Shown here one piece after another: positions 52,907 to 62,315 of a DNA stretch of 64,000 nt. Positions within the stretch are counted from its first letter, which is position 1. Each line of letters starts with the position of its first letter. The position numbers and the translations under genes are program-made. The DNA is from Exilibacterium sp. Lineage in GTDB: Bacteria > Pseudomonadota > Gammaproteobacteria > Pseudomonadales > Cellvibrionaceae. The notes under the pieces were generated by a model that saw nothing but the letters and a program-made list of their open reading frames with translations, was not told the DNA's origin and searched no databases. Location: assembly GCA_028280195.1 (NCBI GenBank), contig JANQMH010000045.1, positions 1-64,000 on the forward strand. The letters run 5' to 3'.

Positions 52907-53491
52907 ATGGTTAATGTAGCAATTACTGAGCCGGCGCAGACGTATCTGCTCGAGCTGCTGGCAAAGCAGGACAGCGAGGGCATTGCCATCCGCATGTTTG
53001 TGGCCAACCCGGGCACCCCGCAGGCTGAGACCTGCATTGCCTATTGCCGGCCGGGCGAGGAGCAGGAAGACGACGAGGTGATGCAGCTCAACGGTTTCAA
53101 GGCTTATTTCGAGCAGCGCAGCGTGCCGTTTCTGGAAGAGGCCAAGGTCGACTACTCCGCCGACCGCATGGGTGGCCAGCTGACCATTCGGGCGCCGAAC
53201 TCGAAAATGCCGAAGATCAGCGACGACAGCCCCATCGAAGACAGGATCAACTACCTGCTCTACAACGAGATCAATCCCGGCCTGGCCGCCCATGGCGGCC
53301 AGGTCAGCCTGATGGAAGTCACCGACGACAGCTATGCGGTATTGCAGTTTGGCGGCGGTTGCCAGGGCTGCAGCGCCGTAGATCTGACCCTCAAGGACGG
53401 CGTCGAGAAGACCCTGACGGAAAAGATTCCCGAGTTGCAGGGGGTGAGGGATATTACCGACCATTCCGATCGGTCGCAGGCGTATTATTGA
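52907..53491 (+). CDS. nfuA: Fe-S biogenesis protein NfuA
   Basis: A 194-residue carrier of 4Fe-4S clusters. The N-terminal part is a degenerate A-type domain (residues 1-95); the C-terminal Nfu domain has [15 protein letters not shown] and the cluster ligands CQGC. It hands clusters to target enzymes under iron or oxidative stress. The gene stands alone; a 7-bp tandem repeat and long hairpin follow its stop directly. Confidence 0.95.
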   Translation: MVNVAITEPAQTYLLELLAKQDSEGIAIRMFVANPGTPQAETCIAYCRPGEEQEDDEVMQLNGFKAYFEQRSVPFLEEAKVDYSADRMGGQLTIRAPNSKMPKISDDSPIEDRINYLLYNEINPGLAAHGGQVSLMEVTDDSYAVLQFGGGCQGCSAVDLTLKDGVEKTLTEKIPELQGVRDITDHSDRSQAYY

Positions 53492-53577
53492 GGGAAAAGG
53501 GAAAAGGGAAAAGGGAAAAGGGAAAAGTGACTGCCGATCCGGTTTTTCTTTTCCCTTGTCACTTTTCCCTTTTCCCT
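53492..53577. repeat. GGGAAAA heptamer array and 20-bp hairpin
   Basis: Five perfect GGGAAAA units (53492-53526) start immediately after the nfuA stop. AGGGAAAAGGGAAAAGTGAC (53512-53531) pairs perfectly with 53558-53577 across a 26-nt loop. The structure lies between convergent nfuA and aroG and could stop transcription from either side. Confidence 0.85.
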
Positions 53578-53590
53578 AGACTCTGTTTCC

Positions 53591-54661
53591 CTAGACCCTG
53601 TTCGGCAACACCTCCCGCAATTTCCCCCGCATCCCCCGCAATATCCCCTCCGTCGTCTCCCACCCGATACAGGCATCGGTCACCGATACGCCGTACCGCA
53701 GTGCCTGCAGATTTTGCGGAATCTTCTGGTTGCCGGCGCCGATATTGCTCTCCACCATAATGCCGATAATGGACTGGTTGCCCTCGATAATCTGATTGGC
53801 GACGTTGTCCATTACCAGTGGCTGCAGTTCGTGGTTCTTGTTGGAATTGGCGTGGCTGCAGTCGACCATGATATTGCCGGCCACATTGTTGGCGGCGAGT
53901 TCCCGCTCGCACATGGCGACACTGACCGAGTCGTAATTGGGCTTGCCGTTGCCGCCGCGCAATACCACATGCCCGTAGGCATTGCCGCGGGTGTGGATGA
54001 CCACTACCTGGCCGTTTTTGTTGATACCGAGAAAACGGTGCGGACTCGACACCGACTGCAGTGCATTGATCGCCACCGTAAGGCTGCCGTCGGTGCTGTT
54101 TTTAAAACCCACGGCGCAGGACAGGCCGCTGGCCATCTCGCGGTGGGTCTGGGATTCGGTGGTGCGCGCGCCGATGGCCGACCAGGCAATCAGATCCTGC
54201 ATATACTGCGGCGATATCGGGTCCAGCGCTTCGGTGGCGGCGGGCAGGCCCAACTCGGCAATATCGAGCAACAGCCGGCGGCCGATATGCAGGCCTTCCT
54301 GAATTTTGAAGGAATCATTCAGATGCGGGTCGTTGATCAATCCTTTCCAGCCCACGGTGGTGCGCGGCTTTTCAAAATACACGCGCATGACGATATAGAG
54401 TGTGTCGCCAACCTCCTCGGCCAGCGCCTTGAGGCGGCGGGCATAGTCCTTGGCCGCTTCGACATCGTGAATCGAGCAGGGGCCGATAATCACCATCAGG
54501 CGGTGATCGCGGCGATCGAGAATATCGCGTATGGTCTGCCTGCCCGCGGTAACGGTGTTTCTGGCGGTTTCGCTGATGGGAAGATCCCGCTTGATATCGG
54601 TGGGCGATATCAGCACTTCCTGGGAAACCACGTTTAAGTCATCTACAGCTATCTGGGTCAT
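53591..54661 (-). CDS. aroG: 3-deoxy-7-phosphoheptulonate synthase
   Basis: A 356-residue class I DAHP synthase joining phosphoenolpyruvate and erythrose-4-phosphate, the first step of aromatic amino acid synthesis. Signature stretches are VIIGPCSIHD, MRVYFEKPRTTVGWKGLIND, GARTTESQTHREM and VDCSHANSNK. Which amino acid inhibits it cannot be told safely from the sequence, so aroF or aroH type is possible. Confidence 0.93.
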   Translation of the reverse strand: MTQIAVDDLNVVSQEVLISPTDIKRDLPISETARNTVTAGRQTIRDILDRRDHRLMVIIGPCSIHDVEAAKDYARRLKALAEEVGDTLYIVMRVYFEKPRTTVGWKGLINDPHLNDSFKIQEGLHIGRRLLLDIAELGLPAATEALDPISPQYMQDLIAWSAIGARTTESQTHREMASGLSCAVGFKNSTDGSLTVAINALQSVSSPHRFLGINKNGQVVVIHTRGNAYGHVVLRGGNGKPNYDSVSVAMCERELAANNVAGNIMVDCSHANSNKNHELQPLVMDNVANQIIEGNQSIIGIMVESNIGAGNQKIPQNLQALRYGVSVTDACIGWETTEGILRGMRGKLREVLPNRV

Positions 54662-54731
54662 TGCTTCGGGATCCGTTGCTCTGCGCGAGTTACCACCATT
54701 CTACTGTAAATAAAAATTTTTGTGGGGTTCT

Positions 54732-57700
54732 TTACGCCGGCTTTGCATCCGGCAACTCGGCCAGTCGCTGCAGCAGTGGAAAATACAGGGCCAGGCGCAC
54801 CGGCTCGGCCGCCATTTGCCGGAACAGTTCGCCGTAGCCCTGCAGTTGCCGGCGGTAGGTTTCGAGTTCGCTGCGGATAAATAGCTCGGGCGACTGCCCG
54901 GCGCCCGGTTCGCTGCTCTTGTAGTCGATGACCCAGCGGCAGCCGCGGTGAATGAAGGTGCGATCGACAATAAACAGGTTTTGCCGGTCGCCCTGCGTGT
55001 TGTACAAGGCCAACTCGCAGGCGCTGCCGGCATGGGTGTTGTCGAGCAGCCAGCGGCCGTTTTCGTCGGCCAGCATATTGGCGACGGCGGTGTGAATTTT
55101 ATCGAGGCAGAGGCCTATATCCGCTTCGGCGACGCCGAGCTGCTGCAATTGCCGGCGCCAGAAAGGTTGCTGTTGAAACAGTTTTTCCGGCCGCCACTGT
55201 GCCGCACCGTCGCGCGCGATTTGCATCAGGCAGCGGTGCAGCACTGTGCCGGTGTGACGCGCGGCGCGGTTTTCAAGTGCCGCCGTGCCGGGCAGATTGT
55301 CGTCGTCGCGCCGATCGAAATCGCGGCCGCGATAAGCGGCCAGGCAGCGGTTATCCGCCAGCGGCGCCAGCTCGAACTCCGGCGCCAGGCGCAGGATATG
55401 CTGCGCCGCCCACTCGCGGTGCCCGGCATCCTCCTGCACCACCTCAGCAGTATCGGCGGAGTACTCGCGCAGATCGTTTTTTACCGCCGGCCAGATACTC
55501 GCCAGCAGGCTTTTGGCGGCCGGCGTTTTCAGTTCATCAGCGCCGTTCTCGGCGGCCACATTGGCCAGCAGATGCAGCCGCTTGATAGCGCGGGTGCAAC
55601 CCACATAGAGCAGGCGTGTGGACTCCAGTTGCGTGCGCACAGCGCGCTCGCGGCGCAGGTAGTGGTAAATCGGGTCCGGCTCCTCGCCGGTTGCCGCCAG
55701 CGGTCCGAGCAGCAACTGCCGCTCGCCCCCGGCGTCGATATACTCCTGCCACAACAGCAGTTCGTGATCGTCCTGCAGCGGCACCCGGTCGAGTGCGGGG
55801 ATGATGACGGTATCGAATTCCAGGCCCTTGGATTTGTGGATAGTCATGACCTGCAGGCGCGCGTCGGCCCGCGGCCCGGGCTCGGCATAGAGCTGTTCGA
55901 CGGCGCCATGAAAAGACTCCCAGTCCAGTGTGCCGCCGTGCCGGCTGTGGCGTTCGAGCAGCTCGAAATAGCGCGGCACATTATCGAGGTCGCTCGGCTC
56001 GGCCAGCGCCGCGGGCCCGCCCAGGGCCAGCCAGATTCCCTCCAGCCACAGGTGCAGCGGTTTGCGCTGGCGGTCGCGGTGGGCGGGTACCAGCACGGCG
56101 CACAACCTGTCGAGCAGGCGCCGCCCGGCGGCGCTGATACTGTCGATATGGCGATGGTTGACGAGCTGCAGCCAGATCAGCGGATAGGCGCGGGCATCGC
56201 GGCGCGGACTGAGATCGCCGATATCGGCGTTGACCAGATAGAACAGGTCGTGCATATCCAGGCCGCACCAGGGCGCCCGCAGCAGCGCCAGCCAGGCCAG
56301 CCGGTCACAGGGGTCGAGCATGGCGCGGGTCAGCGACAGCAGATCGCGAATCGCCATCCGGCTTGCCAGCGGATCGATGTCGGTGGCCTGCCAATCGATG
56401 CCGGCGCGTTTCAGCGCCGCCAGAATATCGCTCAGGTGATTGCGGTTTCTCACCAGAATGGCGATATTGTCATCGGCAAAACGCTGCAGGTTATCGCGCA
56501 CCAGCCGCACCACCTGCTGTGCCTCACACTGCCGGTCTGCGGCGTCGACGCAGGCCCAGACCGCAACCTCACTGTCGCACAGCGGCGCTTTGAAAGCGGT
56601 GCTGGCACTGTAGTGCACTGCGCCGCGATTGATATCGTCGCGCTCGGGAAAGGCGCTGGCGAACACATGGTTGATCCAGTCGACAATACGTTTATCGGAG
56701 CGGAAGTTGACCTGCAGATCCAGTGGCTGCAGGCTGACACTGCCAATGCCGTGGCTGCGGGCATCGAGGAAGATCCCGACATTGGCGTTGCGAAAACCGT
56801 AGCAGGACTGCATGCCGTCGCCGACAATAAACAGTGTGCGGCCGTCATCGGGCTGCCATTCGGCGGTGATTTTGCGCAACAGCGACAGCTGTGGCGAGGC
56901 GGTATCCTGGAATTCATCGACCAGGATATGGCGTATGCGGTAATCCAGTTTCAACGCCAGCTCGGTGGGCTGCTGTTCATCGCCGAGTGCGGTGCCGGCC
57001 GCCTGGGTAATCTCGATAAAGTCGGTGGCACCCAACTGGCCGAATACCAGTTTGAGCTGCGCCACCAGTACCGGCAGCAGGCGCGTCAGGCTGTCGAGCA
57101 GCTGCCACTGCTCATCGGCATAGCGGTTTGGCGGCAGGCTGCGTATGGCGTGCAGCGCTGCGCCCAGGCCGGGCTGTTGGCGCAACTCGTCGATCAGCGC
57201 CAGCAGCGCCTGCTTGCGCGACTTCGCCAGCGCTTTTTCCGCCTTGCCGGTGCCGGCGGGAAAGCCCCAGCGTTTGTCGATGGTGTTGCGCCAGCTGCCG
57301 CTTTGGGTCAGCAGCAACTCCGCCAACGCCAGCCACAGCGGCACTTGCGCGGCAGTCGCCGCCGGCAACTGCTTCAGCCCCAGGCAGGCACTGAGGGCGG
57401 AGGTCGATTGCGCCGCCTGTAAATTGCCGGCGGCGTAGTCCGCCAGCGCCAGCAGTTCGGTGGCAAAGGGGGCGAGCCGCTGCGCCAGGTCCTGCAGGGC
57501 TTCGCGCACCAGGGTGTCGAGCACATGCTGCAGATAATCCCGCGCATCGCGCGCTGCCAGCACCGAGCCCAACCACTGGTCGCGCTTGCGCAGCAGCGCG
57601 ATCAACAGGTTTTGCACGCTCTCCAGATTGTTGTCCAGATGCACTGCCAGCCGCTGCAGGTCCGCCTGGTAGGGCGATGCCGATTCCAACAGCTTCAGCG

Positions 57701-58172
57701 TTTCGGCAACAGCGGCGCGGTAGGCCGGTTGCGGTTGCTCGAGTGTCTCCGGTTGGGCGCCGAGCCCGCTGGCAACCGGCAGTTGCCGGGTGAGGCTGCG
57801 GGCAAAACCGTCGATGGTCTGAATGCGCAGGCGGCTCGGCGCCAGCAGCAGATTCCAGCCCATCTCGCGATCGCGGGCCAGTGCCTTCAGCGCCAACTCG
57901 CGGGTCAGCCGCTTGTGGGCATCGCCGTCTGCAACTGCGGCTTGCGCCGCCGAGATCAGCGCCGCGACGATGCGGCTCTGCATCTCCGCCGCCGCTTTGC
58001 GGGTAAAGGTGATACACAGGATCTCCTCCGGGTGCTGGCAGTGGGCCAGCAGCGCCAGCACCCGTTGCGTCAGCAGGCCGGTTTTGCCGGAGCCGGCCGG
58101 CGCCGCCACGGCAAAGGAACGCTGCGGCTGCAGCGCCTGTGTGCGCGCATGACTGTCGATCGGTTGCTTCAC
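54732..58172 (-). CDS. AddA-like UvrD-family helicase-nuclease
   Basis: A 1146-residue superfamily 1 helicase with a C-terminal PD-(D/E)XK nuclease, of the AddA type that processes DNA double-strand breaks. Walker A APAGSGKTGLL is near residue 25, CITFTRKAAAEM follows, then the DEFQDTASPQ Walker B box, the late motif RLLYVGCTRAIKRLH, and the nuclease WVIDYKSSEP near residue 1085. It uses a GTG start that overlaps the partner's stop (GTGA). This pair seems to stand in for RecBCD here. Confidence 0.9.
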   Translation of the reverse strand: MKQPIDSHARTQALQPQRSFAVAAPAGSGKTGLLTQRVLALLAHCQHPEEILCITFTRKAAAEMQSRIVAALISAAQAAVADGDAHKRLTRELALKALARDREMGWNLLLAPSRLRIQTIDGFARSLTRQLPVASGLGAQPETLEQPQPAYRAAVAETLKLLESASPYQADLQRLAVHLDNNLESVQNLLIALLRKRDQWLGSVLAARDARDYLQHVLDTLVREALQDLAQRLAPFATELLALADYAAGNLQAAQSTSALSACLGLKQLPAATAAQVPLWLALAELLLTQSGSWRNTIDKRWGFPAGTGKAEKALAKSRKQALLALIDELRQQPGLGAALHAIRSLPPNRYADEQWQLLDSLTRLLPVLVAQLKLVFGQLGATDFIEITQAAGTALGDEQQPTELALKLDYRIRHILVDEFQDTASPQLSLLRKITAEWQPDDGRTLFIVGDGMQSCYGFRNANVGIFLDARSHGIGSVSLQPLDLQVNFRSDKRIVDWINHVFASAFPERDDINRGAVHYSASTAFKAPLCDSEVAVWACVDAADRQCEAQQVVRLVRDNLQRFADDNIAILVRNRNHLSDILAALKRAGIDWQATDIDPLASRMAIRDLLSLTRAMLDPCDRLAWLALLRAPWCGLDMHDLFYLVNADIGDLSPRRDARAYPLIWLQLVNHRHIDSISAAGRRLLDRLCAVLVPAHRDRQRKPLHLWLEGIWLALGGPAALAEPSDLDNVPRYFELLERHSRHGGTLDWESFHGAVEQLYAEPGPRADARLQVMTIHKSKGLEFDTVIIPALDRVPLQDDHELLLWQEYIDAGGERQLLLGPLAATGEEPDPIYHYLRRERAVRTQLESTRLLYVGCTRAIKRLHLLANVAAENGADELKTPAAKSLLASIWPAVKNDLREYSADTAEVVQEDAGHREWAAQHILRLAPEFELAPLADNRCLAAYRGRDFDRRDDDNLPGTAALENRAARHTGTVLHRCLMQIARDGAAQWRPEKLFQQQPFWRRQLQQLGVAEADIGLCLDKIHTAVANMLADENGRWLLDNTHAGSACELALYNTQGDRQNLFIVDRTFIHRGCRWVIDYKSSEPGAGQSPELFIRSELETYRRQLQGYGELFRQMAAEPVRLALYFPLLQRLAELPDAKPA

Positions 58173-60901
58173 GGCGGCGCTGCCCCGCCCGCCGGCGGCG
58201 GCTGCTCGGCGGCGCGGATGGCGGCCAGCGCCGGCTGCTCGGCAATGCGGTTGAGGCCGATATAGTCGCCGTAGTAACGCTGCACAGCGGGATCGCTGTA
58301 CACCACTGCGCTGTCGCCGCGCAGAAATTCCGCCGCCAGCGCCTGCAGCGCCGCGCGCCAGTGTTCGACCAGCGCCGCCCAGGTCGGCGGCGCGTCCGCC
58401 GACAGTGCTGCGGCGGCGCGGATACCGGGCTGCCCGTGGCTGAATTCGCCGATGCCCAGAAGCTGCTGGCGGCCGGCGTTGATTTCGGCAAAGGCGATGC
58501 CCTTGACCGCTCTGTCCAGACTGATCGCATACAGCGGCAGCTGCGGTTCGCGCGGGCGCTCGCCGCGCCAGCGCTGAATGCCGGGCTTACCGGTTTTATA
58601 GTCGATCAGTAACATCTCCCCCTGCGGCAGCTGGTCGAGGCGGTCGAGGCGCAGCACCAGCGGCAGGCCGGCGAGATTGACGTCGAGCTTCTGCTCCGCC
58701 GCGATCACCGCAAAGGGCGGCCGCTGTCTTTCGAACGCCAGCCACTGCAGAATCAGTCGCCGCTGGCGCTCCTTCTCCAACTGGCAGTAGTGGCGGCCGA
58801 GAACATCCGCGCGGCGCTGCTGCCAGTTGCCGACAATATCCTCCAGCACCGCTTCGACCTGCGCCTTCAGCGCCGTCTCCGGCAGCGCCAGCAAGGCCTG
58901 CTGCGAGCCCAGCTGCTGCCAGATTGCCGCCAGCGCCTCGTGCAGTATCAGGCCCTTTTCGAGCGCTGAAAAACCCGGCACCGGCGCCGCCGGCAGCTGC
59001 GCACCGAGACGGTAAATGGCAAAGGCGTTAAAGGGGCAGGCCGCCTGTTGCTGGAGGATGCCGCTACCGCCGGGCGCAGCGCTGCCGTCCGCCGCCAGCG
59101 GCGGTCCGCGGGAGGTATCCACCCACTGCAGCTGCCGGGCACTGCCGAGGGCACTGCAATACTGCTCCAGGTCCGAGGCCTGCAGCGGCGCCAGTTGCTG
59201 CGCCGGGGTCAGGGCAATATCGGCGATCAGTCGGCTGGGGGCCTGCTCGCTGTCGTCGTGCCAGCGCGCCGAGCTGAAAATCACCTGGCCGGCGCTGCCG
59301 CGGTAGCCCTCGGTCAGCGACTGGGAAAACTGCAGTTCGCGCTCGCTGTCGGCATGGGGCATATGGTGCTGCCGCTGCAGCTCCACCGGCAACAGCGGGT
59401 GCGGCGCCGGCGCCGGCGGCCAGGTGTTTTGCTGCAGGCCCAGCACCCAGGTGTGGGTGAAGCACAGGCCGGCACCTTCGAGGGCGCCGAGTATCTGTAT
59501 TGGCGAAGCCGGCACCTGGGCCTGAAAATGGGTGGTCTGGGCCAGCTGCTGCAACTCCTTAAGCGCTTCGCTCAGGGTCAGGCTGACAGCGCTGATATCG
59601 AGGCCGGCAAACACGTCCAGCAGCTGATACCACTGGCTGACCTGCTGGTATTCGTTGCTGTCGAGGCGGCGGCTGCCGGGCCAGCCCAGTGCCTGCAGCT
59701 GCTGCAGAAACAAGCGCGTCCAGGTCGACGGCGCCGCGCGGCTGTGAGCGCGGCGGCGCAGTTGCTCGAACTGCTGCAGGCCGCCGGCCAGCTTTGTGCC
59801 GGCACAATCCCGCTGACTGAAGTCGCGCAAGTCAGCGCCGCTGACAGTCGGTTTTGCCAGCTCGCGCAAGCGCCCGATCAACTCGCTGCGGGCGGCCAGC
59901 TCGGTATCATCGGCGCCGAAAAAGGGCGACAGCAGCAGTGCGCAGAGGGCTTGCAGATCGAGGCGGCGGCGATTCAGGCCGAGCAGTTGCAGAGCGCTGT
60001 CGACAGCCGCCGTGGCGGCCAGCGGGATGCCGGCGGAAAAGTTGAAGGGCAGGGTGTAGCGCGCCACCTGCGGCCACAGTGTGTGTGCTTCAAACACTTT
60101 GGTAAACAGGGTCTCCACCTGCTGCCGGCACTGTCCCAGGTTGGGTACGATAATGCCGATGGTGGCCTCGGGCTGCTGGCGCAGCGTCTGCAGCGCCCAG
60201 CCGGCGGCGGTGTGAATCTCGCGCTCGAACGTTTCCAGTTCGGTGCGGTAAATGCGCGCGGCGGGGTGGGGAGGGGATTTGTGCCGCACCACCCAGTCGC
60301 AGGCGGCTGTCACTACCTGCGCCAGCAGCGGCGGCAGGTCGTCGAAGCCCTGCAGGCAGATCGCCGCCTGCCGCGGCAGCTCGGCGCTGCCATAGGCCGC
60401 GGCGAGGACGCCGTAGCTGTGTTCGCGGCAGATCAGTTGCCGCCGCGCCAGCAGGCGTTCAAAGGCCCTGGCCCAGGCGAGGAAGCGCTGGGTGTCGGCT
60501 TCCGCATAGTGCTCGAGTTGCGCCAGCGGCAACTGCCACAGGGCCATATTGCGATAGGCCAGCTCGGCCATACCCGCAGTCCGCTGGGCATTTAGCAGCT
60601 CGAACGCGTCGTTGTCGGCATCGATAACCTGCCGCCACAGCAGCTGGCATTGCCCCGGGCTCAGCACCACGCCGCGGCAGCGTTCACTGCCGCTGTCCAG
60701 CAGGCACTGCCAGGCCTCCGCCAGCCAGTCGGCAATGGCTTCCACTTGCGGCTTGACGATCACGCTATCGCCGCGCTCGGCGCGGTAGCGGCCGTAAGCC
60801 TCGAGGATCTTGTTCCGCAGGCGGCTGTTGGGCGTCAGAATCAGGGTGTCGCTGGCAATTGTGGGGAGCAGGGGAGTGATATCGAAGAGCGGCGCAACCA
60901 T
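58169..60901 (-). CDS. AddB-like PD-(D/E)XK nuclease subunit
   Basis: A 910-residue partner of the AddA-like helicase, of the type annotated in Proteobacteria as a probable DNA repair protein. An inactive helicase-like body (ILTPNSRLRNKILEAYGR near the N-terminus) ends in a nuclease domain with LLIDYKTGKPGIQRW. A single cysteine in QQQAACPFNAF lies where AddB proteins have iron-sulfur ligands; the full set is not obvious. ATG 60901 is used; the longer open frame upstream runs into the divergent gene's leader. Confidence 0.87.
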   Translation of the reverse strand: MVAPLFDITPLLPTIASDTLILTPNSRLRNKILEAYGRYRAERGDSVIVKPQVEAIADWLAEAWQCLLDSGSERCRGVVLSPGQCQLLWRQVIDADNDAFELLNAQRTAGMAELAYRNMALWQLPLAQLEHYAEADTQRFLAWARAFERLLARRQLICREHSYGVLAAAYGSAELPRQAAICLQGFDDLPPLLAQVVTAACDWVVRHKSPPHPAARIYRTELETFEREIHTAAGWALQTLRQQPEATIGIIVPNLGQCRQQVETLFTKVFEAHTLWPQVARYTLPFNFSAGIPLAATAAVDSALQLLGLNRRRLDLQALCALLLSPFFGADDTELAARSELIGRLRELAKPTVSGADLRDFSQRDCAGTKLAGGLQQFEQLRRRAHSRAAPSTWTRLFLQQLQALGWPGSRRLDSNEYQQVSQWYQLLDVFAGLDISAVSLTLSEALKELQQLAQTTHFQAQVPASPIQILGALEGAGLCFTHTWVLGLQQNTWPPAPAPHPLLPVELQRQHHMPHADSERELQFSQSLTEGYRGSAGQVIFSSARWHDDSEQAPSRLIADIALTPAQQLAPLQASDLEQYCSALGSARQLQWVDTSRGPPLAADGSAAPGGSGILQQQAACPFNAFAIYRLGAQLPAAPVPGFSALEKGLILHEALAAIWQQLGSQQALLALPETALKAQVEAVLEDIVGNWQQRRADVLGRHYCQLEKERQRRLILQWLAFERQRPPFAVIAAEQKLDVNLAGLPLVLRLDRLDQLPQGEMLLIDYKTGKPGIQRWRGERPREPQLPLYAISLDRAVKGIAFAEINAGRQQLLGIGEFSHGQPGIRAAAALSADAPPTWAALVEHWRAALQALAAEFLRGDSAVVYSDPAVQRYYGDYIGLNRIAEQPALAAIRAAEQPPPAGGAAPP

Positions 60902-61040
60902 GGTGGCTATAATCTCACAGCCGCGCGGCTTTGACGATCCCCGGGCGCTGATGAGTCTGCGGCCACCGCCTCGCCGCGATGTTATGCTAGGCGTATTGCT
61001 GCACCACCCGGCGCAGCGATGCCAGGCTGAAGGACTTTCC

Positions 61041-61841
61041 ATGACAGACAGAGATGATCAGAACGGGACTGCCGGCCATACCGCCCAAAACGCCGGCCGC
61101 CATGTTGCCACGCCGCGACCCTCAGCCAGTGTTATGATCGTCAGGGACGGCCGCGACGGTATCGAGGTGTTTATGATCAGGCGCAGTCCGGCACTGGATT
61201 TTTCCCCCAACAACCTGGTGTTTCCCGGCGGTGCCGTCGATCCCGCCGATGAGCTGCCGCAGCGGCTCGCCGACTACGATCGCGGCGAGCTGCTGGTTTT
61301 TCAACTGGCTGCCCTGCGCGAAGCCTTCGAAGAGAGCGGTTTTCTATTTGCCGATCGACAGGACTTGCCGCTGGCGGCCCTGGCGCGCGCGCGGGAGTCG
61401 TTATTGCGTGGTGACGGTCATTTTTACCAGCAGATCGCCAGCTGCGGTATAACACTGCGCCCCGATCTGCTGCAGCCGGTGTCGCACTGGGTCACGCCGG
61501 TGCAACTGCGGCGGCGCTTTTCCACCTATTTTTTCCTCGCCCGGCAGCCGTCCGGCCAGCAGGGCAGCCACGACGGTGGCGAAGCGGTGGATTCCGGCTG
61601 GTTCAGCGTCGCCGCACTGCTGGCCATGTGCGACAGTGAAGACCCGTCCATTATGCTCCCCACGGAGATGAATTGCCGCTGGCTGGCTGGCTTTGCCAGC
61701 AGCGCCGCCGCGCTGGCGGCAGCCGCCGCCCCGCGCCGCATACCCAGCGTCACCCCGCGGGTCGAGCGGCGCGGCGACAGTTACTGGCTGCTGTTGCCGG
61801 CGGACTCCGGCTACGGTGCGCTCGAGCGTAAATTGCGTTGA
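61041..61841 (+). CDS. NUDT19-like Nudix hydrolase
   Basis: A 266-residue Nudix protein. The Nudix box is split by about 20 residues: FPGGAVDPADE, then QLAALREAFEESGFLF. This interruption is typical of the NUDT7/NUDT19 group, which hydrolyse CoA and acyl-CoA. ATG 61041 has GAAGGA upstream; the open frame extends further back, antisense to the AddB-like gene. It is divergent from that gene and monocistronic. Confidence 0.82.
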   Translation: MTDRDDQNGTAGHTAQNAGRHVATPRPSASVMIVRDGRDGIEVFMIRRSPALDFSPNNLVFPGGAVDPADELPQRLADYDRGELLVFQLAALREAFEESGFLFADRQDLPLAALARARESLLRGDGHFYQQIASCGITLRPDLLQPVSHWVTPVQLRRRFSTYFFLARQPSGQQGSHDGGEAVDSGWFSVAALLAMCDSEDPSIMLPTEMNCRWLAGFASSAAALAAAAAPRRIPSVTPRVERRGDSYWLLLPADSGYGALERKLR

Positions 61842-62315
61842 GGCGGACCGGATACTACACTGGACGAAAACCGCCGGCCATATTCCCTGTGTGACAGTTT
61901 TTTTTCATTTTTATGCTCTACTTCTGACATATTTGTTACGGCGCCTGTTTCACGGTTAAGGCGTACTAACCGTTTATACACACCGCAGCTGAAAACGACG
62001 GCGATTCTTTCACGGCCTTACTGCCGGGTCTGAAAAACGCTGCAAAAATCTCTTATGCCATTGAAATATAAGGAAATATAGTGGCCTGATCGTTTTTTGG
62101 TCAATTTGAGATCGGTCAAGCTATTTCGCGGCATAGCGTCGTTTTCCCAAATCCTATCCACCAACTTATCCACAGATTATGTGGACAAACACCCGGGGTC
62201 GGACCGGGCTGCTGTCACACAAGCGTCATTCCCCATTTACAGTCGCTGGCGCGATGGAAACGGCGCCTTATAATGAGCGCCGGAGCCTGCCGCAACACAC
62301 CTTTGTAATGACACA
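61842..62315. other. Non-coding spacer with DnaA boxes
   Basis: No gene is supported in 470 bp. A short hairpin ACGGTTA/TAACCGT (61952-61973) may end the Nudix transcript. AT-rich DNA at 62040-62150 leads to a cluster of DnaA-box matches (separate entry). A TATAAT at 62269-62274 lies 40 bp before trmH, with a poor -35. Confidence 0.55.
62154..62188. promoter_or_regulatory. DnaA-box cluster
   Basis: TTATCCACA at 62166-62174 is an exact consensus DnaA box. TGTGGACAA (62180-62188) is an inverted box with one difference. CTATCCACC (62154-62162) is a weaker third match. The two strong boxes face each other 5 bp apart. The dnaA, rnpA and mnmG genes that normally flank an origin are absent from the window. 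Confidence 0.6.

Noticed and set aside
62154-62188. DnaA boxes as the chromosomal origin
   Set aside because: Only two strong boxes, no 13-mer array and no dnaA, rnpA, gidA/mnmG or parAB neighbours. Kept only as a possible regulatory cluster.
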